From the NCBI GenBank assembly GCA_017649485.1, contig JAGCGS010000067.1:1-50120 (forward strand): a stretch of DNA of 50,120 bases. Direction: 5' to 3'. How positions within the stretch are numbered: the first letter of the stretch is position 1; every line of letters starts with the position of its first letter. This document shows, one piece after another, positions 35,611 to 42,535 of the stretch. Under the pieces are notes generated by a model. The model made no database searches, was not told the DNA's origin, and was given only the letters and a program-made list of their open reading frames with translations. Position numbers and translations under genes: made by a program. The stretch is from Bacteroidaceae bacterium (GTDB lineage Bacteria; Bacteroidota; Bacteroidia; Bacteroidales; Bacteroidaceae).

Positions 35611-36354
35611 ATGGACAGGATATTGGCGACATTGATGTTTTTCACCCGCTTGCCCTTCTGGCGCATCAAGCAGGTGGACGCCAGTCACTTCAAGCATGTG
35701 GTGCCCTATTGGCCACTGGCTGGATGGCTCACAGGCGGCATCATGGTGGGAGTCTTGTGGCTTGCAGCTCAAGTAATGCCCCTGAGTGGCGCATGGTTGG
35801 TGGCCATCGTTGCCCGATTGTTAATTACGGGATGCCTCCATGAAGATGGACTGGCAGATTTCTTTGATGGCATGGGTGGCGGTGTGACTCGTGATAACAT
35901 CCTTACCATCATGAAAGACTCACATATTGGCACTTATGGTGTGATAGGACTCATCATTTATTTCCTGTTATTGACTCAGATGAGTGCCCTACCTCTGTCG
36001 CATTTGTGTGCCATAGTTTTTGTAGGCGATTGCTGGAGTAAGTTTGTATCATCTCACATAATCAATTTATTACCATACGCACGTAAAGAAGAAGAGGCAA
36101 AGAACAAAACCATATATCAACGCATGAGTGCTAACGAAGTTTTGATTAATATCATCTTCGGTTTTTTGCCTGTTGCATTATTCTTGCCCCTGACCTACTG
36201 GTGGGCTTTATTAGCTCCTGTTGTGGTTTTCATCATCTTAACCTGGTTGATGAAACGTCGCATTCAGGGATATACAGGCGATTGTTGTGGAGCATTGTTC
36301 CTTATCAGCGAACTGTCCTATCTGCTCACTTGCTTAACCGTTTTCAATCTCTAA
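35611..36354 (+). CDS. cobS: Adenosylcobinamide-GDP ribazoletransferase CobS
   Basis: Integral membrane cobalamin (5'-phosphate) synthase, 247 residues, 6-7 membrane segments. Joins GDP-cobinamide to alpha-ribazole. Signatures: FFTRLPFWRIKQV at the start, then CLHEDGLADFFDGMGGG with the metal-binding acidic residues and IMKDSHIGTYGV. YTGDCCGALFLISELSYLL closes the C-terminus. The frame is open upstream within cobT, but ATG 35611 fits the family start. Third gene of the operon. Confidence 0.95.
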   Translation: MDRILATLMFFTRLPFWRIKQVDASHFKHVVPYWPLAGWLTGGIMVGVLWLAAQVMPLSGAWLVAIVARLLITGCLHEDGLADFFDGMGGGVTRDNILTIMKDSHIGTYGVIGLIIYFLLLTQMSALPLSHLCAIVFVGDCWSKFVSSHIINLLPYARKEEEAKNKTIYQRMSANEVLINIIFGFLPVALFLPLTYWWALLAPVVVFIILTWLMKRRIQGYTGDCCGALFLISELSYLLTCLTVFNL

Positions 36355-36367
36355 TCCTCATTAATTT

Positions 36368-36898
36368 ATGAAAGTTACGTTAGTACGCCATACCTCAGTT
36401 GATGTTCCGCCAGGCACCTGCTACGGACAGACCGATGTACCTGTTAAGTCATCTTTTCCAGAAGAAGCTACACAGGTTAAGACCAACCTATTGCCACACC
36501 TCCCATTCGATAAAGTATACTGCAGTCCTTTGACACGCGCAGTCAAACTTGCCAGTTATTGTGGATATCCAGATGCTCAACGTGATGAACGTCTTTTAGA
36601 AATGAACATGGGTGATTGGGAGATGCAACTGTATGATGAAATCAAAGATCCCCTGATTGATGACTGGTACAAAGACTACCTGCGCATAGCAACTCCACAA
36701 GGCGAGTCGTTCGAGATGCAATATCAACGTGTTAGTCAGTTCCTAGATGAGCTTCGTCAACAACCCTACCAGCAAGTAGCCATCTTCGCCCATGGAGGAG
36801 TACTCATCTGTGCACAAATCTATGCCGGTATAGTATCCTTCGACAATGCTTTCAGTGCCATTGTGCCATACGGAGGAATGGTTCAGATAGACATTTAA
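36368..36898 (+). CDS. cobC: Alpha-ribazole phosphatase CobC (histidine phosphatase)
   Basis: Histidine phosphatase of 176 residues that dephosphorylates alpha-ribazole 5'-phosphate or cobalamin 5'-phosphate. The catalytic motif here is LVRHTSVD (His8, with RHT instead of RHG, common in CobC), then GTCYGQTDVPV, the second arginine in CSPLTRAVKLA, and the second histidine in FAHGGVLIC. Assignment as CobC rather than a general phosphoglycerate mutase-like enzyme rests on the operon position 13 nt after cobS and the CYGQTDV segment. Confidence 0.9.
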   Translation: MKVTLVRHTSVDVPPGTCYGQTDVPVKSSFPEEATQVKTNLLPHLPFDKVYCSPLTRAVKLASYCGYPDAQRDERLLEMNMGDWEMQLYDEIKDPLIDDWYKDYLRIATPQGESFEMQYQRVSQFLDELRQQPYQQVAIFAHGGVLICAQIYAGIVSFDNAFSAIVPYGGMVQIDI

Positions 36899-36921
36899 GT
36901 AGTTGCAAAAATCAAATAGTT

Positions 36922-38058
36922 ATGTCACAAACAATTACATTTAAGGATATTCCATTCATGCCAGAAGATAAGAATATCTTCTACATCGAAAACGAATGTG
37001 ATGTGAAAGTAAACCAATATATCCGCGACAACTATTCCACCATCAAAGCTCATTTCAACCTCTTTGGTTTAAGATTCATCTACCTTCCTTTGCTGCTTAA
37101 AGATATGGAGCATGAGGGAGTGCTCTCATACTTTGCCCCATACCTGAGTCCGGAAGAAGTATCAACATTACACATCTCCAGCAGTTGGTTGATGGATTAC
37201 CAGATAAGTCCTAATAAAGAAGACATTCAACCATCTCTTATCTACAGGGGAAGAAGTTTGCCTAACGGAGCATTTTCCTATAATTGCATTCCTATTCACG
37301 AATACAATTATGCCCAGACCAACAACTTCTCTGTACTTTTGGATATCATCCTTGGTGAAATGCAAATGGAGAGAAAATCAGTAGTACTCAAACAAAGGGA
37401 AAGTGAGAGAAAAAAGGAATCTATTTTAAATAAAGTCAGAAAAAGTTTTGATAGCATTACAGGAGATTTGTTTGATGATATAAAGAGTTCAAAACGAGCC
37501 ATTAGCCATTGCTCTGAATCAGAAGAACTACCAACACTTGCCGATGACACTTTCTCAGAAGAATCTCAGAGACTATTAATAGATGTACAAAACAAAATTG
37601 CCTTACTACTCAAGATGGGAGTAGATATAAACTTTTTGGAAGAGCTCATACACCAAAAAGATATAATAAGTCGCATGATTATCAATAAGAGATTCGACAT
37701 CATTTTGCCCGACTACAATAATATGAAGATAGAGATGACACCACTCTGCAAAGCCCTTTATATACTCTTTCTTCGCCACCCAGAAGGCATTATGTTCAGC
37801 TATTTGCCTGACTATCATGACGAGCTACTAAGGATTTACACCCAAATCAGAGGAGGATATCAAACAGAGACTATGCGGAAGAGTGTTGAACGACTTACCA
37901 ACCCTTTCGACAATTCTATCAACGAGAAGTGCGCCCGCATTAGCGAGTCATTCCTAAGCCAGTTCGATGCCCGCCTCGCCAAAAATTATGTTATAGATGG
38001 CAACCGTGGTGAGCCCAAAACCATCTCCCTACCTCGCAACATGGTTATTTGGGAATAA
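36922..38058 (+). CDS. Protein of unknown function (378 aa)
   Basis: No named family comes to mind, though the C-terminal third looks like a conserved Bacteroidetes domain: MTPLCKALYILFLRHPEGI near residue 275, then TNPFDNSINEKCARISESF and a closing RGEPKTISLPRNMVIWE. There is no signal peptide or membrane segment. A basic, Ser/Glu-rich, coiled-coil-prone stretch (about 155-185) separates it from a less conserved N-terminal half. It begins 24 nt after cobC and could be read from the cob promoter, but nothing links it to cobalamin. A vWA gene follows after a hairpin and promoter. Role unknown. Confidence 0.8.
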   Translation: MSQTITFKDIPFMPEDKNIFYIENECDVKVNQYIRDNYSTIKAHFNLFGLRFIYLPLLLKDMEHEGVLSYFAPYLSPEEVSTLHISSSWLMDYQISPNKEDIQPSLIYRGRSLPNGAFSYNCIPIHEYNYAQTNNFSVLLDIILGEMQMERKSVVLKQRESERKKESILNKVRKSFDSITGDLFDDIKSSKRAISHCSESEELPTLADDTFSEESQRLLIDVQNKIALLLKMGVDINFLEELIHQKDIISRMIINKRFDIILPDYNNMKIEMTPLCKALYILFLRHPEGIMFSYLPDYHDELLRIYTQIRGGYQTETMRKSVERLTNPFDNSINEKCARISESFLSQFDARLAKNYVIDGNRGEPKTISLPRNMVIWE

Positions 38059-38071
38059 AAAAACAATAATC

Positions 38072-38103
38072 CTGCAAGGCTTGCAGAGGATTTTTCCTTG
38101 CAG
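38072..38103 (+). terminator. Terminator-like hairpin after the 378-aa gene
   Basis: CTGCAA-GGC-TTGCAG (38072-38086) followed by GAGGATTTTT. Alternatively CTGCAAGG pairs with CCTTGCAG at 38096-38103, so two folds compete. Confidence 0.5.
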
Positions 38104-38128
38104 AGACTAAAAAGCAGCACTATATTTG
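38097..38128 (+). promoter_or_regulatory. Promoter of the vWA gene
   Basis: TATATTTG (38121-38128), with CTTG (38097-38100) 20 nt upstream. The leader is about 40 nt. Confidence 0.5.
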
Positions 38129-38172
38129 CAACACAAAACAACAGCATTTATTAACCTTATTATTACACTGAA

Positions 38173-38826
38173 ATGAAAAAGAAAGTTTTTAACCTGATTG
38201 TAATTGATGAAAGCGGCTCTATGGAAATCATCCGCGAGCAAGCTTTTTCTGGCATGAACGAAACACTTGCTACTATCCGAATTATGCAAGAGAAGTACCC
38301 TGACACTGACCAGCGTGTAAGTCTGATAACATTCGACAGCAGTCACACGACCTGGCATTACGACAACACACCTGCCAATGAAACGAAAGACCTCCGCCGT
38401 GACCAATACTCTCCAGGTGGATGCACCCCACTCTACGATGCCATTGGCAAATCTGTAGCGCGACTGAACTCACAGGCGGAAGAGAATGATAATGTACTGG
38501 TTACCATCATCACTGATGGCGAGGAGAACAGTTCACGTGAGTGGTCACTGAGCATGGTCAGAAACCTCATTGAGAAATTAAAAAAGCGTAATTGGACATT
38601 CTCACTCATCGGCACAGACAACTTGGATGTTGATTCTATGGCAAAGTCGATGCACATCGAGGCAACCATGCGTTTCAAACAGAACGACGAGGAAACAATG
38701 GCGATGTTCTGCAACGAGCGCCGTGCCCTTCTCAAATTCAACAAGAATTTGTCTGCAAGCAAATCTGTACGTTCATCGGACTTGTTCAAATTAGGAGAAG
38801 AAGACACTGACCCTTTGAAGGGCTAA
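38173..38826 (+). CDS. Stand-alone von Willebrand factor A domain protein
   Basis: Cytosolic vWA protein of 217 residues with a complete metal-ion-dependent adhesion site: DESGS at residues 12-16, the threonine in GGCTPLYDAIG (about 80) and the aspartate in IITDGEENSS (about 115). No signal peptide and no second domain apart from a short polar C-terminal tail (LGEEDTDPLKG). vWA proteins of this size usually mediate metal-dependent protein contacts in stress, tellurite-type or defence systems. Here the only neighbour in the same direction is the unrecognised 378-aa gene. Single-gene unit with a downstream terminator. Confidence 0.88.
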   Translation: MKKKVFNLIVIDESGSMEIIREQAFSGMNETLATIRIMQEKYPDTDQRVSLITFDSSHTTWHYDNTPANETKDLRRDQYSPGGCTPLYDAIGKSVARLNSQAEENDNVLVTIITDGEENSSREWSLSMVRNLIEKLKKRNWTFSLIGTDNLDVDSMAKSMHIEATMRFKQNDEETMAMFCNERRALLKFNKNLSASKSVRSSDLFKLGEEDTDPLKG

Positions 38827-38849
38827 TGTTTCAGTTCCATGATGATGAA

Positions 38850-38884
38850 AATGCCCCTACCTACTTGGGTGGGGGCATTGTTTT
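38850..38884. terminator. Terminator between vWA and MORN genes
   Basis: AATGCCCC with GGGGCATT, extended by TACC/GGGT-type pairs to about 13 bp with two wobbles, loop of 4 nt, followed by TTTT. It lies between convergent genes. Confidence 0.75.
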
Positions 38885-38910
38885 GATATGAGAAGTCTAG
38901 ATGATGGTCC

Positions 38911-40074
38911 TTACAACGCCATCCTATCATTGTGATAAGTCACAGTGCGAACATTGCCAGAGGCATCAGTTTCTGTAAAGGCACCTTCTTTCTTGCCTTG
39001 CTTGAAAGTTCCTTCGAAGCGAACACCATTCTTGTCGATGCGGATGCCATGACCATCTTCCATACCATTCAAAAAATGACCTTTGTACTTGGTACCATCG
39101 GTCTGTACCAAAGTACCTTCGCCATTGAACTCGTTGTTGGCCCACTCGCCTTCATAGCTGTCGCCCACATTCCACTTGTATGTACCTTTGCCATGACGCA
39201 TATTCTCATGCCAATCGCCTTCATAGACGGCTCCGTTCTCCCAAGTAAAGGTACCCTGCCCTTCCTGCATACCATTTTTGAACTGACCTACATACTTGTT
39301 GCCGTTGGCATAAAGATAAACACCTGAGCCTGTACGCTCTCCATTTTGGTATGAGCCTTCGTATCGATCGCCTGTGTGGAAAGTATATATGCCTTGGCCA
39401 TGCTGCATATCTTCGTGCCACTCTCCCACATAGCGGTCGCCGTTAGTGAAATCGAATGTGCCGATTCCCTCACGCAGGTCGGCTTTCCAGTGGCCTTCAT
39501 ACTTACTGCCATCATTCCAAGTAAACACTCCCTCACCCTCTTTCTTGTCGTTGTGCCAGTCGCCCTCATACTTTGCACCATTCTTCCAAGTATAGGAGCC
39601 CTTGCCCTCACGCTTGTCTTGTACCCATTGACCTACATACACATCGCCTGTGTAATAAAACATGGTACCATCACCCTGCTGGTAATCCTGATACCACATG
39701 CCATCATAGCGGTTATTGTTGAGGAAATAATAGATACCGTGACCATGCTGCTGATCCTGGAACCATTCGCCTTCGTACTTCTCGCCATCAGTAAAGATAT
39801 AAGTACCTGTGCCTTGGCGTTTGCCCTTAACATACTCACCCTCGTAGGTGTCGCCTGTAGGGAAAGTAGTCTTGCCTTTGCCATTCGGTCTGCGACTCTT
39901 CATTTCACCTGTATAGACTGCTCCGTCGCTGAATGTGTAAGTGCCTATCTTGATGGGTGATGAGAACACACTCTTCACTTTATCGATGATGCCTGTGTCT
40001 TGCTTCTCCTGTGCTGTTACTGGGGCAGACAGGAATGTAAAAAATGTCAATATAACAATAATATTCTTTTTCAT
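38911..40074 (-). CDS. Exported protein of 14 MORN repeats
   Basis: 387-residue protein: a Sec signal (MKKNIIVILTFFTFLSAPVTA, cut before QEK), a short linker, then about 14 consecutive 23-residue MORN repeats of the form YxGxW-x(5-7)-G-x-G-x(6)-G/N-G, filling residues 45-370. MORN repeats form an elongated beta-solenoid and are often found in proteins at membranes or binding lipids and partners; no enzyme domain is attached. ATG 40074 is chosen because it begins the signal peptide, while the frame continues upstream without one. A -7 box lies only 7 nt before the start codon. It follows the M16-like gene after 52 nt on the same strand. Confidence 0.9.
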   Translation of the reverse strand: MKKNIIVILTFFTFLSAPVTAQEKQDTGIIDKVKSVFSSPIKIGTYTFSDGAVYTGEMKSRRPNGKGKTTFPTGDTYEGEYVKGKRQGTGTYIFTDGEKYEGEWFQDQQHGHGIYYFLNNNRYDGMWYQDYQQGDGTMFYYTGDVYVGQWVQDKREGKGSYTWKNGAKYEGDWHNDKKEGEGVFTWNDGSKYEGHWKADLREGIGTFDFTNGDRYVGEWHEDMQHGQGIYTFHTGDRYEGSYQNGERTGSGVYLYANGNKYVGQFKNGMQEGQGTFTWENGAVYEGDWHENMRHGKGTYKWNVGDSYEGEWANNEFNGEGTLVQTDGTKYKGHFLNGMEDGHGIRIDKNGVRFEGTFKQGKKEGAFTETDASGNVRTVTYHNDRMAL

Positions 40075-40080
40075 AGTCTG

Positions 40081-40088
40081 CAAAGGTA
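40081..40088 (-). promoter_or_regulatory. -7 box directly before the MORN gene
   Basis: TACCTTTG on the minus strand, 6 nt before the ATG. Transcription would begin at or next to the start codon. No exact -33 TTTG. Confidence 0.45.
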
Positions 40089-40126
40089 AGAATAACTTGT
40101 TAAATGAGAAAGAAAGTAGATAACAT

Positions 40127-41413
40127 TTATAACATTTTTTGACCTGCAACCACTTCTGTTAAACTCTCTTTACATAAATATGTGCATGCCAGGCGTTGCA
40201 AATCAGTTGGTGTGACGCTATCGACAGCTTGCCAATAATCATGGAAATAGGTGTCTGGCAGGTTTTGGGTATGAACAAATATCCAGGCATCAGAGAGCGA
40301 AAGGACAGAATCATAGGTACGACAAAGATCACCTTGCATATAGCTACGCACCAGCGACAGCTCTTTTTCACCCACAGGTTCTTGCTGGAGCAATTCAATC
40401 TGATGATAGACCTCATCAAGCAGTGGTTGCACATACTCATGACCACAATCGCTGAGAATCATAAGCGCATTATCGGAAGGCGTAGGGTTCAACATGGCAT
40501 AGATGCCGTATGTATAACCCTTTTCCTCTCGCACACTAGACATTAGGCGACTACCGAAATAGCCACCTAACAAGGTGACGAGTATCCTGAGCTGATAGCA
40601 GTCTGGATGATGCAAGCTGATGGTTGATTTACCTATCACTACCGTACTCTGCACACTGTCTTTCATTTCCACAAATCCGTGAAAGGGAGGTCTTGTCTGT
40701 ACATCCAAACAACAACGGGAAACACATTGCTGCACCTGACCAAAAGGATGGCCAAAAGCCTGTTCCATGAGATGCAAACAGTGGTCTGTAATACGCCCTG
40801 AGAGATAGACAGACATATTGCCTGAATGATACTGGCGATGAAAGAAATCAAGCAACACATCACGATTGATGGCTCGAAAATCAGACTCCTCTGCCATCAT
40901 ACCATAGAGATGGTCAGTACCATATACCACTTTATTAAACAATCTTCTTGCCTGTACAGATGTCTTGAGTAGCGACACAAGATGATGTTGGATGTTGTTC
41001 TGCCTCACCACCTCCAAGGCTTGTTCATCGAACACGGGTTCCTGTATCATCTGAGCCAATATATCTATGGTTTCAGGCAGATATCTATTAAGTGAATAGA
41101 GCGTGATGAACGAGTGACCATAAGCCACATTCTGATCTACCCAAGCACCATAAAAGTCTAGTTTCTCTGCTATCTCTGCCCGATTAAATCTGCTTGTTCC
41201 CTCACGAAGCATGCGGTTTGTGAATAGTGCCTGCATGACCTGATCCTGGTATTGTTTACCTGCCTTGAACACTAAATCGACACGAGTAACCTCCACATCA
41301 CCTGTATCCAACAAGTATAGTTTCACGCCATTGGACAATTCCTTGCATACAGGTTGAGGGATAGTAAATTCCTCCAACATCTTCAATGGGGGTTGTTGGC
41401 TTCTGTCTAACAT
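40127..41413 (-). CDS. M16-family (insulinase-like) protein without zinc site
   Basis: Two-domain M16 protein, 428 residues, no signal peptide. In the region where active members have HxxEH, the sequence reads ALFTNRMLREGTSRFNRAEIAE, so no zinc ligands are present. The second-domain signature SSVREEKGYTYGIYAML, which positions substrate in M16 heterodimers, is intact. It therefore resembles the non-catalytic beta subunit of processing peptidases. A catalytic partner is not encoded in the window. ATG 41413 starts 1 nt after the stop of the kdsB fusion gene, so the frame extension upstream is rejected. Part of the PBP1A / FolK-KdsB / M16 run. Confidence 0.85.
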   Translation of the reverse strand: MLDRSQQPPLKMLEEFTIPQPVCKELSNGVKLYLLDTGDVEVTRVDLVFKAGKQYQDQVMQALFTNRMLREGTSRFNRAEIAEKLDFYGAWVDQNVAYGHSFITLYSLNRYLPETIDILAQMIQEPVFDEQALEVVRQNNIQHHLVSLLKTSVQARRLFNKVVYGTDHLYGMMAEESDFRAINRDVLLDFFHRQYHSGNMSVYLSGRITDHCLHLMEQAFGHPFGQVQQCVSRCCLDVQTRPPFHGFVEMKDSVQSTVVIGKSTISLHHPDCYQLRILVTLLGGYFGSRLMSSVREEKGYTYGIYAMLNPTPSDNALMILSDCGHEYVQPLLDEVYHQIELLQQEPVGEKELSLVRSYMQGDLCRTYDSVLSLSDAWIFVHTQNLPDTYFHDYWQAVDSVTPTDLQRLACTYLCKESLTEVVAGQKML

Positions 41414-41414
41414 C

Positions 41415-42533
41415 TTATAGTTGGTGTTGTTGCAAGAATTCTTCGGCTCGCTGCAAATCCTGGGGAGTATCGATGCCGATGGTCTCCACATCCGTCAGTC
41501 CTACCTTGATGTTATAGCCATTCTCTAACCATCGCAGTTGTTCGAGCGACTCAGCCAGTTCGAGTGGTGATTGTGGCAAGGATGTGATTTCATGCAACAC
41601 TTCTGCTCGATAAGCATAAAGACCAATGTGTCTATAATAAATATGGTGTAAAAGCCAATCTTGCTTTTCTCGATTGCGTTGATAAGGTATGACAGAGCGA
41701 CTGAAATAGAGTGCCTTCATATCTGCAGAAACCACCATCTTCACCATATTGGGATTCTCTATATCATTGAAGTCCATTTTGGAGGATAAGGGCATGCCCA
41801 AAGTGGCAATTTGGGTTTGCTCATCAAGGAAGCAAGCCTTGACTGCCTCCAGTTGCGAGGGCTGAATAAAAGGTTCGTCGCCCTGAATATTCACCACCAC
41901 ATCGAAATCGCCACCAATCTTGGTAAGGGCTTCATAACAGCGGTCAGTGCCACTCTTGTGGTTTACCGAAGTCATCACCACCTTGCCACCGAAAGTTTTG
42001 ACAACCTGTTCAATACGTTCATCGTCAGTAGCCACGTAAGCATCATCTAACACACCTGACACCTGCTCATATACACGCTGTATAACAGGCTTTCCACCCA
42101 AGATGGCGAGCGGTTTTGCTGGGAAACGTGTAGAGGCATACCGGGCAGGAATGATGCCTACAAATCTCATATCGAGTTGCCTGAGCAAACGCTGAACGTA
42201 TGGTTGTTCCCAATCGTATTCCTTGAAACGTTGGTCGCCAGCTTGGAGTATATCCACATCCAGTTTGATAATTTCCTGGTATTTCTCATTAGGTGTTCGA
42301 CCAGCTAAGCATTCAATCTCCTTAGTGATGGCTCTCACCTCTTCGTAAGGCAAATCTGATTCAAACTTAGCGGCACGGTTTCGAAACCAGTCAGGTCGCA
42401 GGACACCCATGGGTTCAGATAGCTGCTCACTACTGAAACGAATGTTAGGGAAATGGCGAGTCAGTTCGCTAACCGCCAGTGACATATTCTTCTCGGGTTC
42501 GGTATTACTACCGATACACAAAATGTACTTCAT
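41415..42533 (-). CDS. kdsB: FolK-like domain fused to CMP-KDO synthetase (KdsB)
   Basis: 372 residues in two parts. Residues 1-120 match the HPPK/FolK fold: YILCIGSNTEPEKNM, FRNRAAKFESDLPYEE, and KLDVDIL with the two metal-binding aspartates, although the usual arginine-rich lead-in is altered. Residues 122-372 are a complete KdsB that activates KDO with CTP for lipid A-core synthesis: MRFVGIIPARYASTRFPAKPL, IQGDEPFI, RSVIPYQR and HIGLYAYR. The KdsB part begins with its own natural ATG (GAT ATG AGA), so a separate shorter product is possible. PBP1A ends 2 nt upstream and the M16-like gene follows after 1 nt. No stop or frameshift separates the two domains. Confidence 0.88.
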   Translation of the reverse strand: MKYILCIGSNTEPEKNMSLAVSELTRHFPNIRFSSEQLSEPMGVLRPDWFRNRAAKFESDLPYEEVRAITKEIECLAGRTPNEKYQEIIKLDVDILQAGDQRFKEYDWEQPYVQRLLRQLDMRFVGIIPARYASTRFPAKPLAILGGKPVIQRVYEQVSGVLDDAYVATDDERIEQVVKTFGGKVVMTSVNHKSGTDRCYEALTKIGGDFDVVVNIQGDEPFIQPSQLEAVKACFLDEQTQIATLGMPLSSKMDFNDIENPNMVKMVVSADMKALYFSRSVIPYQRNREKQDWLLHHIYYRHIGLYAYRAEVLHEITSLPQSPLELAESLEQLRWLENGYNIKVGLTDVETIGIDTPQDLQRAEEFLQQHQL

Positions 42534-42535
42534 AA

